Below, piece by piece: positions 42,017 through 50,620 of a stretch of 54,375 nt of DNA. The notes beneath the pieces are model-generated. The model made no database searches and had not been told where the DNA came from. It worked only from the letters and a program-made list of their open reading frames with translations. The stretch covers positions 1 to 54,375 of the forward strand of contig JAAYTL010000050.1 of assembly GCA_012518035.1 (NCBI GenBank). Direction: 5' to 3'. The translations under genes and the position numbers were made by a program. The DNA is from Tissierellia bacterium. Its GTDB lineage: Bacteria > Bacillota > Clostridia > Tissierellales > Tissierellaceae. Position 1 is the first letter of the stretch; every line of letters starts with the position of its first letter.

Positions 42017-43762
42017 ATGAAAAGAAAAAATTATTTTCTTTTATTTATTATATTGCTTGTACTTATCTCCGGTACTTATTTCTTTGTGGAGAGGGTAAAT
42101 AAAATAGAAACCATATCCTATAAGTCATTTGTAGAAGAACTAGAAAATAACCAGGTGGAGAGGGTCATCTTAAGCGATTCGCCTCAGATTAAGGCAGAAT
42201 TAAGAAATGGGGAAAGAGTCTTAACAGACAACCCAAGAACCGAGGACTTCAAAAAGGAACTCCTCCTCTATGGGGTCAGGGTGGAGGAGGCTGGCCTAGG
42301 TCTTAAGGAAGTCCTCATCTTTCTTGCTCTGACCTCCGGCTTAATCTACCTGGTCTACTTCTTCAAAAACAAGGTTCCCAAGGAAGTAGAGAAGGAAATG
42401 TCCAACCTGTCCAATATGGAAGAGGTTGATTACGATACCAGGATAAGCTTTAAGGATGTGGCTGGCAACGAAGAAGCCAAGGAATCCTTGAAGGAAATGG
42501 TGGACTTTATCAAAAACCCCGAAGTCTACAACCAGTATGGGGCCAGATTACCTAGGGGAGTCCTCCTCTATGGACCTCCGGGAACAGGAAAGACCCTCCT
42601 AGCCAAGGCCTTGGCAGGTGAAGCAGGAGTCCCCATCTTTCCGGTATCAGGCTCAGACTTCGTCCAGGTCTATGCAGGTTTAGGGGCCAGTAGAATCAGG
42701 GGCCTCTTTAAGAAGGCCAAGGAAAAGGGCAAGTCCGTCATCTTCATAGATGAAATAGATAGTTTAGGTAAAAAGAGAAGGGACAACCAGGCCACAGGTA
42801 GCGAAGAGGGAGATAGGACCCTAAACGCCCTCTTGGCTGAGATGTCAGGCTTCAAGGAAAACGATGGAATCATAGTGGTAGCTGCCACAAATAGGATTGA
42901 TGTCCTGGATGAAGCCCTACTAAGACCAGGTAGATTCGATAGGCAGATAGAGGTCCAACTCCCTGATATAAATGCCAGGGAGAAGATTCTTAGGGTCCAT
43001 GCTAAAAACAAGCCCCTGGCTGAGGAAGTTGACTTAAGGAAGCTAGCAGAGGAAACAGTCTACTTCAGCGGGGCCCAGCTGGAAAGCCTCCTTAACGAGG
43101 CAGCCATGATAGCAGTCAAGGACCAGGACCAGCTAATCACCCAGGAGCATATAGGCAAGGCCTATTATAAGGTTCTGGTGGGGGATGAAAAGAAGGACAG
43201 GAGCAGCCTATCACATAAGGATAGGGAGATTACCGCCTACCATGAGGCAGGCCATGCCCTGGTAGCCAAACTGGTATCTAAGGAGAACAGGGTTACCAAG
43301 GTAAGCATCATACCCTCTACCAAGGGAATGGGAGGCTTTAGCCTAAACATCGGCCCAGAAAAAATGTATAAGAATAAAGAGGACATCCTAAACAATATCA
43401 AGATAGCCCTAGGAGGTAGGGCAGCAGAGGAGATTGTCTATGGACCAGACCAGATAACCACAGGAGCTTCTTCAGACTTGGAGAAAGCCACTGAAATGGC
43501 CCTGTCTTTAATAGGCCTATATGGCATGGACAGGCAGTCAGGCCTAATCTCATATAATGTCCTCTTATCCATGGACCTAAAGGATGAAATAGACCTAGTA
43601 AATAGGGCTAGGGAAATTCTGGAAGACATGTATTCAGAGACTAAGAATATTTTACTTGAATCTAGGGAAATACTAAATATACTAGCAGCGGGCCTCTTGG
43701 AAAAGGAAGTACTGGAAGAAAATGATATCGATGAAATTTTTAGCCAAGAGTTTGCTTCTTGA
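42017..43762 (+). CDS. FtsH-like ATP-dependent zinc metalloprotease (short form)
   Basis: 581 aa. Two membrane helices (about residues 5-23 and 95-115) flank a small extracytoplasmic domain. The AAA domain has GPPGTGKT (about 191-198), VIFIDEIDSLGKKR (Walker B) and the SRH with RPGRFDRQ. The peptidase has HEAGH (409-413) and the third zinc ligand in TTGASSDLEKAT. The architecture is full FtsH but shorter than the usual 600-680, mainly at the C-terminus. It degrades membrane and short-lived cytosolic proteins. The neighbours are not those of the housekeeping ftsH (tilS-hpt), so it may be a second paralogue. Confidence 0.92.
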   Translation: MKRKNYFLLFIILLVLISGTYFFVERVNKIETISYKSFVEELENNQVERVILSDSPQIKAELRNGERVLTDNPRTEDFKKELLLYGVRVEEAGLGLKEVLIFLALTSGLIYLVYFFKNKVPKEVEKEMSNLSNMEEVDYDTRISFKDVAGNEEAKESLKEMVDFIKNPEVYNQYGARLPRGVLLYGPPGTGKTLLAKALAGEAGVPIFPVSGSDFVQVYAGLGASRIRGLFKKAKEKGKSVIFIDEIDSLGKKRRDNQATGSEEGDRTLNALLAEMSGFKENDGIIVVAATNRIDVLDEALLRPGRFDRQIEVQLPDINAREKILRVHAKNKPLAEEVDLRKLAEETVYFSGAQLESLLNEAAMIAVKDQDQLITQEHIGKAYYKVLVGDEKKDRSSLSHKDREITAYHEAGHALVAKLVSKENRVTKVSIIPSTKGMGGFSLNIGPEKMYKNKEDILNNIKIALGGRAAEEIVYGPDQITTGASSDLEKATEMALSLIGLYGMDRQSGLISYNVLLSMDLKDEIDLVNRAREILEDMYSETKNILLESREILNILAAGLLEKEVLEENDIDEIFSQEFAS

Positions 43763-43787
43763 AAATAGGGTATAGATAAGGTATAAT
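43759..43787 (+). promoter_or_regulatory. Promoter of the 6S RNA gene
   Basis: TTGAAA (43759-43764), 17-base spacer, TATAAT (43782-43787), overlapping the last codon of the protease gene. Start of transcription expected near 43794. Confidence 0.8.
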
Positions 43788-43793
43788 TATATT

Positions 43794-43975
43794 AGAAAAC
43801 GACCTGAGATGTGCGTGACCTCAGATAATTCAACCACATAGATTACTAGGGAGTCTACGTTTAGTAAGCTATAAAATGCCTTAGTCCTAGCGGACTTTGG
43901 ACTTTAGAATTTATTAACCGGACACCCACCTGAAAAGAGGCGGGTGTGAATTAAATGAGGGAACGGCATATCGGG
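43794..43975 (+). ncRNA. ssrS: 6S RNA
   Basis: About 180 bases between a clear promoter and terminator with no reading frame. The terminal stem pairs CCTGAGATGT (43803-43812) with GCATATCGGG (43966-43975), the same strands as E. coli 6S RNA (CTGAGATGT...GGCATCTCGG). Internal hairpins include ACACCCACC/GGCGGGTGT (43922-43930 and 43939-43947), a frequent 6S feature, and a large central asymmetric region that mimics an open promoter. 6S RNA binds the housekeeping RNA polymerase holoenzyme and represses it in stationary phase. Confidence 0.85.
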
Positions 43976-43977
43976 TT

Positions 43978-44013
43978 AAAAAACCTCTTAGCGTAAGCTA
44001 AGAGGTTTTTTAA
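43978..44013. terminator. Bidirectional terminator between 6S RNA and the ABC transporter gene
   Basis: AAACCTCTTAGC (43981-43992), loop GTAA, GCTAAGAGGTTT (43997-44008), with T-runs on both strands. It ends the 6S RNA on plus and the ABC exporter operon on minus (stop at 44022). Confidence 0.9.
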
Positions 44014-44021
44014 TCTCTATT

Positions 44022-46025
44022 TTAATCACCATATTGAAGCTTATATAAGTCATAGTAGATGCCCTCCATCTCCAAGAGCTCTTGATGATTACCCATCTCC
44101 TTGATGACTCCCTTGCTCAAGACGATTATCTTATCGGCATGCTGGATGGTGGATAGCCTATGGGCGATAACTATGGAGGTCCTGCCCTTTATCAGCTTGC
44201 CCAGGGCATCCTGAATCAATAGTTCAGTCTCCGTATCGATATTGGAGGTAGCCTCATCTAGGATTAGAATCCTGGGGTCATAGGCCAGGGTCCTGGCAAA
44301 GGACAAGAGCTGTCTCTCACCAGAGGACAGGGTGGAGCCCCTTTCCATCACCGGCTCATCATACTTCTTAGGCAATCTATCTATAAAGTAGTTGGCATTT
44401 ACATATGAAGCAACTTCCTCGACCTCCTTCTGGCTCATGGACTTGTTGTTTAGGGTAATATTGTCCCTTATGGTCCCAGTAAAGAGGAAGACATCCTGTA
44501 GGACCACCCCTATAAGCCGCCTTAGTTTAAACTTGTCAATATCCTTAATATTTACTCCGTCTAGGAGGATTTCACCCTTTTGAATATCATAAAACCTAGT
44601 TATTAGGTTGATGATGGAGGACTTACCTGCCCCGGTAGCCCCTACCAAGGCTACAGTTTCACCAGGATTAATAGTAAAGCTAACATCCTTCAAGACCCAA
44701 TTCTCATCATCATAGGCAAACCATACATTCTTAAACTCTATCTTGCCCTTAATACCTTTCAAATCAACAGTATCCTCACTATTTTCTATCATGGTCTTAT
44801 CATCCAAGATGCCAAAGATTCTTTCACTTGAAGCCATGGAGGATTGGAGGATATTATACTTCTCAGTTAAATCCAAGATAGGGGCAAAAAACTTCTGGAT
44901 ATAGTCTATAAAGAGGTAGAGGACCCCAAACTCTATCTGGTTGGAAATGACCTTGCCTCCTCCAAAATAGATAATAATGGTAATACCCAGATACCTGATG
45001 ACTTCAACAAAGGGCCTAAAGTTAGCATAGATGGAAACCTCCTTGAGGCTGGTTTGTAGATAGTCATTATTAATCTCATCAAAGTCCCTAGCCAGCTTTT
45101 TCTCCTTGTTAAAGATCTGGATGGTCCTCATACCAGTGATATTCTCATTTAAACTAGCGTTAATCTTGGCCAGCTGAATCCTACCCAACCTATAGACCTT
45201 CCTCACGCTGTTCCTAAACCTATAGGCGCTAAATATAATCAAGGGGAGGAGGGCAAAGGAGGCCAGGGCTAGCTTATAGTTTAACCTCAGCATGATAGCC
45301 ATGATACCCAATAGCATTAAGACATCCTTGACTAGGGTGACCAGGACATTGGAGTACATCTCATTCAGGGTTTCCGTATCATTGGTAACCCTGGTGACCA
45401 GCCTCCCTATAGGGTTCTTATCAAAATAGGATACAGCCAGGCTCTTGACATGGTTGAAGATTTCCTCCCTCATATTGAAGATTATCTTCTGGGCCGTATA
45501 GTTTAGAATAAGGACCTGAAAATAGTTGAATAAGAAGGTAAGGAGAATCACCAGCAGGTAGAAGATGGACAACCTATTAATACCAGAGATATCCTGCTTC
45601 CTAAATCTTTCATAATCATTCTGGGAAAGCAGGAATCCACCATCCACACCTTCAGCTTCATAGTCCACAATATAGTAGGCACCCTCCTCCTTCATAATCC
45701 TCTTTAGAGGGGCCTGGGAGAGTTTATCTATATCCTCATCTTCTAAATCCCGGGCCTTTACATACTTGTAACCACCCAGGTCCACTCCATCATAAGGGCT
45801 ATCCAGGGATAACTCATACATGGGCTTTTCATTTCCATTCAAATAATCATCTATGGCCACCTTTAAAATATAGGGATTCAGTAGCTCTAATCCAGTCAAG
45901 GAGACCAGGAGAATCAAGGCCAGTAAGAGGTGCTTCCAATAGGGCCTAGCATATTTCAAAAGTCTCTTCATCAACCTGGAATCATAGGCCTTACCCATTA
46001 TTTCATCATGTAAATCCTTCTCCAT
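44022..46025 (-). CDS. ABC exporter subunit with extracellular domain (BmrD-like, catalytically competent)
   Basis: 667 aa. Six membrane helices, but between TM1 (about residues 33-55) and TM2 (about 150-172) lies an inserted roughly 90-residue hydrophilic domain. The nucleotide-binding domain has GATGAGKSS (Walker A), LSSGERQ (signature) and LILDEATSN with the catalytic Glu591. Size, extracellular insert and partner size match BmrD of B. subtilis BmrCD, a heterodimeric multidrug exporter. Second gene of a two-gene minus-strand operon, 10 bases after its partner. Confidence 0.92.
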   Translation of the reverse strand: MEKDLHDEIMGKAYDSRLMKRLLKYARPYWKHLLLALILLVSLTGLELLNPYILKVAIDDYLNGNEKPMYELSLDSPYDGVDLGGYKYVKARDLEDEDIDKLSQAPLKRIMKEEGAYYIVDYEAEGVDGGFLLSQNDYERFRKQDISGINRLSIFYLLVILLTFLFNYFQVLILNYTAQKIIFNMREEIFNHVKSLAVSYFDKNPIGRLVTRVTNDTETLNEMYSNVLVTLVKDVLMLLGIMAIMLRLNYKLALASFALLPLIIFSAYRFRNSVRKVYRLGRIQLAKINASLNENITGMRTIQIFNKEKKLARDFDEINNDYLQTSLKEVSIYANFRPFVEVIRYLGITIIIYFGGGKVISNQIEFGVLYLFIDYIQKFFAPILDLTEKYNILQSSMASSERIFGILDDKTMIENSEDTVDLKGIKGKIEFKNVWFAYDDENWVLKDVSFTINPGETVALVGATGAGKSSIINLITRFYDIQKGEILLDGVNIKDIDKFKLRRLIGVVLQDVFLFTGTIRDNITLNNKSMSQKEVEEVASYVNANYFIDRLPKKYDEPVMERGSTLSSGERQLLSFARTLAYDPRILILDEATSNIDTETELLIQDALGKLIKGRTSIVIAHRLSTIQHADKIIVLSKGVIKEMGNHQELLEMEGIYYDLYKLQYGD

Positions 46026-46035
46026 CTTATCCCTC

Positions 46036-47784
46036 CTAACCCTTAATTCTTTCTTCTAATAGCTGTTTCTCGTAGAGGTCGCTATACTGTCCCTTGAGGG
46101 CCAATAACTCCTCATGGTTACCCCGCTCTACAATTCTACCCTCTTCTAAGAAGAGGATTTCATCGGCATGTTTAATAGTAGAAATCCTATGGGCAATGAT
46201 AATAGTCGTAGTGTTTCTGGTGATATCCTTTATGTTACTGATGATTTTCTCCTCAGTTTCAGTATCTACAGCAGATAGACTATCATCCAAAATCAGGATT
46301 GGTGGTTTTTTAATCACAGCCCTGGCAATGGAGGTCCTCTGCTTTTGACCACCAGACAGGGTTACCCCACGCTCGCCCAAGATAGTATCAAACTTATCTG
46401 GGAAATCCATTATATTATCATAGACCTGGGCTAGTTGACTAGCCTTAACTATCTCATCAAAGGCCGGCTCCTCATCAAAGGCAAAGGCAATATTCTCTGC
46501 AATAGTCCTAGAGAACAAGAAGTTATCCTGGGGAACATAACCTATATTCTCCCTTAATGCCTTGAGACTCAAATCCTTGATGTTTATACCATCAATCAAG
46601 ATTTCCCCCTTATCAATATCATAGAGTCTCAGGAGGAGGTTGACTATGGTGGTCTTACCGCTACCAGTCCTTCCCACAATAGCCAGGGTCTTGCCCGCTT
46701 CTACAGTAAAGTTGATATCTTCCAGGGCTGGATACTTGCTTCCCTGATACTTAAAGGTCACCCTCCTAAACTCAATCCTTCCCTTAATATCATCAGGGAA
46801 TATAGGATTTTCTGCATCCTTAATCTCAGGCTCTTCATCCAAGATCTTGTTTATCCTATCCATGGAGGCAGCCCCCCTTTGGAAGACATTAATCAGCATC
46901 CCTACAGCCCTAACTGGCCAATTTAAAAGTCCTAGGTAGGAGGTAAAGGCCACGAAATTACCCAGGCTGATGCGACCTAAAATCACCATCCTGCCCCCCA
47001 GGTAGAGGGTGGCTAGTAGGCTTAGGGCAGATAGGAACTCTAATAGGGGACGGAAGGAACCCGACACCTTTACCAGGCTTAGGTTTTTCCTCAGGTTATC
47101 ATCATTAACCATGGTGAAATTATCCCCAACCAAGTCCTCTTGGACAAAGGACTTGATAACCCTAATCCCTGCAAAGCTCTCCTGGGTGACCTCAGTCAAT
47201 TCCGAAAAGGCCTCCTGGACCCTCCTGCTCCGACCATATATAAGGTTACCGAACTTCCTAGTTACCAGGAATATTATAGGCAGGTTAAATAGGGAAAAGG
47301 CCGTCAAGGTAAGATTGGTGGTCCTTACCATCATAAACAAGGAAAAACTTATTAAAAACAGGGCATCCACAGACATGATAAGGCCAAATCCCATGGACAT
47401 CCTGATGGCATTGATGTCATTGGTGGCATGACTCATCAAATCCCCAGTCTTATGATGGTTAAAATAGTTGGGGGATAGGGTCAATAGATGCTCAAAAAGG
47501 GTCTTCCTTAAGTAATACTCCAGCTTCCTGGAGTTACCATTGATATAGATCCTCCAGAAGTACCTACCAGCCCCGATAAGTAGGCCAGTAACCATGATAT
47601 AAATGCAGTAGCGGAGGATTCCACTTCTGTCCAGGAGGTTATCCTGGAAGGCATCTATTAAACTCCCCATAATCTGAGGAACTATCAACTGCATAGCGTC
47701 CACCAACAAGAGCCAAGCAATCCCAAGGACATAGGACCATTTATGCTCTTTGAAAAAATCCTTCAACCTGCCAAATGATTTCAT
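46036..47784 (-). CDS. ABC exporter subunit with degenerate catalytic site (BmrC-like)
   Basis: 582 aa: six membrane helices (about residues 18-290) and a nucleotide-binding domain with GRTGSGKTT (Walker A), TLSGGQKQR (signature) and LILDDSLSA. The last motif has Asp501 where the catalytic Glu should be, the hallmark of the degenerate site in heterodimeric exporters. It is expected to pair with the next gene's product in one transporter. Substrates may be drugs or lipids; the sequence does not say. A weak promoter-like region lies upstream. Confidence 0.92.
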   Translation of the reverse strand: MKSFGRLKDFFKEHKWSYVLGIAWLLLVDAMQLIVPQIMGSLIDAFQDNLLDRSGILRYCIYIMVTGLLIGAGRYFWRIYINGNSRKLEYYLRKTLFEHLLTLSPNYFNHHKTGDLMSHATNDINAIRMSMGFGLIMSVDALFLISFSLFMMVRTTNLTLTAFSLFNLPIIFLVTRKFGNLIYGRSRRVQEAFSELTEVTQESFAGIRVIKSFVQEDLVGDNFTMVNDDNLRKNLSLVKVSGSFRPLLEFLSALSLLATLYLGGRMVILGRISLGNFVAFTSYLGLLNWPVRAVGMLINVFQRGAASMDRINKILDEEPEIKDAENPIFPDDIKGRIEFRRVTFKYQGSKYPALEDINFTVEAGKTLAIVGRTGSGKTTIVNLLLRLYDIDKGEILIDGINIKDLSLKALRENIGYVPQDNFLFSRTIAENIAFAFDEEPAFDEIVKASQLAQVYDNIMDFPDKFDTILGERGVTLSGGQKQRTSIARAVIKKPPILILDDSLSAVDTETEEKIISNIKDITRNTTTIIIAHRISTIKHADEILFLEEGRIVERGNHEELLALKGQYSDLYEKQLLEERIKG

Positions 47785-47951
47785 AAAACAACCTACCTTT
47801 CAAAAATCTCTAACCTATATATTACCACAAGTGTGGAGATATTTCGACACCCTTAATATCTAATACCCATACTTGGTAAAAATATGTATAAAATCCAGAG
47901 AGAATGGAAAGATAAGAGATATAAGAAATAATTTAAAATGGAGGAATTCAA

Positions 47952-48146
47952 GTGAAGATATCAACTGAGGAAATCTTAAAAAAGAAGATATTAGATGTAC
48001 AGGAATTAGTTCGGGACTATGAAGCCCTATCCAAAAGAGTTAAAGACACAGAGGTAGCAGACCTCTTCAAGGAATATGCCGAAGAATGTGGCTTCCAGGC
48101 GGCTAATTTAAGAAAGTTACTCCAGAAGAATTTCCCTGAAAATTAG
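47952..48146 (+). CDS. Small helical protein, unknown function
   Basis: 64 aa from GTG 47952 (RBS GGAGGAATTCA). Predicted as two amphipathic helices (EEILKKKILDVQELVRDYEAL and VADLFKEYAEECGFQAANLR, each shown in part), somewhat like ferritin-like or rubrerythrin-type short helical proteins, but without their metal motifs. Precedes the YtxH gene by 77 bases. No confident family. Confidence 0.65.
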   Translation: MKISTEEILKKKILDVQELVRDYEALSKRVKDTEVADLFKEYAEECGFQAANLRKLLQKNFPEN

Positions 48147-48223
48147 GCCTAAGCTTGATTGTTCCATGGATTTTAGGGTAAATTAATATAATAGTACTAT
48201 AATAATGCAAAGGGGAGATTCAC

Positions 48224-48640
48224 ATGATTAAAAACTATTTTGAACAAAAGAAAAGAGAAGCCCAAAGAAGAAGGAAAATGGAAACGGCCAAAAATGTAGC
48301 CACAGGAACATTCATAGGTACGGCTTTAGGTGCCCTAGCAGGTCTATTATTTGCCCCTAAGTCTGGAGCAGAAACTAGGAAGGATATAGCTGACAAATCC
48401 AAGGAAGTGGCAGAGAATGTTAAACATACTGTCAGCGACTCCATAGAAGCAACCAAAGAATTGGCAGACAAGGTAGCCAAGGATGTTAAGGAAAATGTAG
48501 CTGCCATTAAGGACAAGAAAAAGAAGCTCACCGATGAATTCATGGAAGAAGCAGCAGAAGTCATGGAGGAAATAGGTGAGGAAATAGCCGAAGTAGGCGA
48601 AGAAATCGAGAAAAAAGCAGAAGAACTTAAGGAAGAATAA
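48224..48640 (+). CDS. YtxH domain-containing general stress protein
   Basis: 138 aa. A basic N-terminus (FEQKKREAQRRRKME) is followed by a Gly/Ala-rich membrane segment (VATGTFIGTALGALAGLLFAP, about residues 26-46) and the YtxH motif APKSGAETRKDI. The rest is a long charged helix (Lys/Glu repeats). YtxH-type proteins are membrane-associated and stress-induced in Bacillus; their role is unclear. The following DUF948-like gene supports the usual pairing. Confidence 0.88.
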   Translation: MIKNYFEQKKREAQRRRKMETAKNVATGTFIGTALGALAGLLFAPKSGAETRKDIADKSKEVAENVKHTVSDSIEATKELADKVAKDVKENVAAIKDKKKKLTDEFMEEAAEVMEEIGEEIAEVGEEIEKKAEELKEE

Positions 48641-48675
48641 GATAAAATTTCTACTTCAGATAAGGGGGTAACCAA

Positions 48676-49149
48676 GTGGATGCAAATTTAACTGTACAAG
48701 ACCTATTCAAGCTAATCCTCTTTTTAGTTGGGATAGGTGTAGGTACTTATTTCATTCTAGTTTTAAGCAAAATCAACAAAATCCTAGGCCAGGCCAAAGG
48801 TATAATTGATGCCAATATGAAGGAGTTAGACACCACCATCAAGCAGTTGCCTGAAATAAGCCAAAATGTCAATGACATCACCAGGGAAACCAAGGAGGTT
48901 CTTACTGAGCTAGGTCCAGAGGTAGGTGACCTGGTCCACAACATTAACTCCATTTCAGAGCAGGCCTCATCCATAACTAATACAGTTAAGGATACCACTG
49001 AGAAGGTGGGAAGCAGGGTGGAGGATGTGGCTGAAAGCATTGCAGATACAGCCCTAGCCTTCCAATATGGTACCAAGAGCCTGGCAGACTATATAAACAT
49101 AATTATGGAAATTTTTGAGGCCCTAAAAAATATGCTGAATAAGAGATAG
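48676..49149 (+). CDS. DUF948-like membrane protein
   Basis: 157 aa from GTG 48676 (RBS AAGGGGGTAACCAA). One membrane helix (about residues 10-32), then a long heptad-like region (INSISEQASSITNTVKDTTE and neighbours), as in DUF948 proteins that resemble chemoreceptor coiled coils. It commonly accompanies YtxH proteins. Its stop codon lies inside the arm of the following terminator. Confidence 0.8.
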   Translation: MDANLTVQDLFKLILFLVGIGVGTYFILVLSKINKILGQAKGIIDANMKELDTTIKQLPEISQNVNDITRETKEVLTELGPEVGDLVHNINSISEQASSITNTVKDTTEKVGSRVEDVAESIADTALAFQYGTKSLADYINIIMEIFEALKNMLNKR

Positions 49150-49174
49150 AGTCCAATTTTGGGCTCTATTTTTC
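49146..49174 (+). terminator. Terminator after the DUF948-like gene
   Basis: ATAGAGTCC (49146-49154), loop AATTTT, GGGCTCTAT (49161-49169, one T-G pair), then TTTTC. Confidence 0.8.
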
Positions 49175-49202
49175 TTGAAAATGACAGAATAACTGATATA
49201 CT
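49175..49202 (+). promoter_or_regulatory. Promoter of the lipid kinase gene
   Basis: TTGAAA (49175-49180), 16-base spacer, TATACT (49197-49202), 42 bases before ATG 49244. It abuts the T-run of the preceding terminator. Confidence 0.7.
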
Positions 49203-49243
49203 GTATATTAGATAGTATTATATATTTTGGAGAGGCTGATGAG

Positions 49244-50131
49244 ATGAAACGTGTAAAAATAATAGTAAACCCATCGTCTGGTAGGCAGGCAGCAGAAACC
49301 AGGATAGACAATATCAGCAAGATGCTACTAGATGATGGCTATGTGGTAGGTAAATTCACGACCAGTAAGAAAGATGATGCCATGCATGAAACCATTAAAA
49401 CATGCCAGGAGGACTGGGACTTCATCATCGTATCTGGTGGAGATGGTACAGTTAATGAAGTAGCCAAGGGTATAGCCTTGAGCAAGAGAAAGCTTCCTCT
49501 AGCCATACTATCCTCGGGTACGGTAAATGATTTTGCCACCTACTTAAAATTGCCTACTAAAAGCGCCAGTTTCTTCGAGATGATAAAGGCTGGGAAGCTT
49601 ATAGATGTTGATTTAGGAAGGTCAGGAGATGATTACTTTGTCAACGTTGCAGCTGGTGGCCTATTTACCAATGTAGCCTACCAAGTTCAAGCCGAAGCCA
49701 AGGCCATCCTAGGCAGGTTGGCATATTATTTAGAAGGCTTAAGGGAATTTGCCACAGAGGGAATTGAGCCCATTAGGATGAAATTCGAAAGTAAAGAGTA
49801 TACCAATGAGGAAGATGTACTATTATTTCTTATCTCCAATAGCTCATCAATTGGTGGTTTCAAAAACATAGCACCCCAGGCTGAAGTAGTAGATGGATTA
49901 TTTGATGTTCTCATAATCAGGAATTCAGATATAGCCGAAATCGCCAATATATTCTTTAGTCTCTTAAGGGGTGAACATATCAACCATCCCAATGTTAAGT
50001 ACTTTAAAACAGAAAAGATAACCGTCTCATGTGAGAAAAAAGTAGATATAGATCTAGATGGTGAATATGGTGGAGTTCTACCTAAAACCTTTGAAGTTAT
50101 AAAGCAAGGATTAAAAATCTTTGTCCCTTAG
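49244..50131 (+). CDS. YegS/DagK family lipid kinase
   Basis: 295 aa with the diacylglycerol kinase catalytic signature VSGGDGTVNEVAKGI (about residues 64-78) and IVNPSSGRQAAETRI at the N-terminus. Later motifs SSGTVNDFATYLKLP and DVDLGRSGDDYFVNVAAGG are typical of the YegS/DgkB-type fold. It phosphorylates a lipid alcohol such as diacylglycerol with ATP. RBS GGAGAGGCTGATGAG. Followed 14 bases later by a MarR regulator. Confidence 0.93.
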   Translation: MKRVKIIVNPSSGRQAAETRIDNISKMLLDDGYVVGKFTTSKKDDAMHETIKTCQEDWDFIIVSGGDGTVNEVAKGIALSKRKLPLAILSSGTVNDFATYLKLPTKSASFFEMIKAGKLIDVDLGRSGDDYFVNVAAGGLFTNVAYQVQAEAKAILGRLAYYLEGLREFATEGIEPIRMKFESKEYTNEEDVLLFLISNSSSIGGFKNIAPQAEVVDGLFDVLIIRNSDIAEIANIFFSLLRGEHINHPNVKYFKTEKITVSCEKKVDIDLDGEYGGVLPKTFEVIKQGLKIFVP

Positions 50132-50145
50132 AGAGAGGTGATATT

Positions 50146-50592
50146 ATGAATGAGGATAGAATCCATGAAAACATAGTAGAAATTGAAAGGCATTTAAGAA
50201 AGATTGACTATATAATCAGGAAAAAAGGTAGGGAAATCATCACAGAGGAAAATATCACCGCACCCCAGTTCCAAGCCCTACAAATCCTTATAAACAATGA
50301 AGAGATGACCATAGGCGAACTTAGTCAAAAAATGGCCCTGGCCTGTTCAACCATCACGGATTTAATAGATAGGATGGAGAAGGCTGAGCTAGTCCTTAGG
50401 CGTAAGAGCAAGAAGGACAAGCGGGTGGTAATAGTGGAAGTATTACCCCGGGGTCATGAAATCCTAGAAAAAGTACTAAAGAAAAGGATGGTATACCTAA
50501 GGGGCAAGATGGCTGATTACCAGCTAGAAGAGATGGAGCTTTTACGGGGCCAACTAGCAACACTCTACGAGGCCATAAAGAATGAAGACTAG
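50146..50592 (+). CDS. MarR family transcriptional regulator
   Basis: 148 aa. Winged helix with TAPQFQALQILINNEEMTIG (about residues 43-62), recognition helix region MALACSTITDLIDRMEKA, and the wing RRKSKKDKRVVIVEVLPRG. It likely represses a nearby gene in response to a small ligand. No operator could be identified by eye. It lies between the lipid kinase and a giant signalling gene, co-directional with both. Confidence 0.93.
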   Translation: MNEDRIHENIVEIERHLRKIDYIIRKKGREIITEENITAPQFQALQILINNEEMTIGELSQKMALACSTITDLIDRMEKAELVLRRKSKKDKRVVIVEVLPRGHEILEKVLKKRMVYLRGKMADYQLEEMELLRGQLATLYEAIKNED

Positions 50593-50620
50593 TACTTGTG
50601 AGTAAAAGGGGTAGGAGTCT

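Noticed and set aside
47009-47431. 140-codon open frame antisense to the BmrC-like gene
   Set aside because: Lies wholly within a well-supported ABC transporter gene and has no recognisable features.
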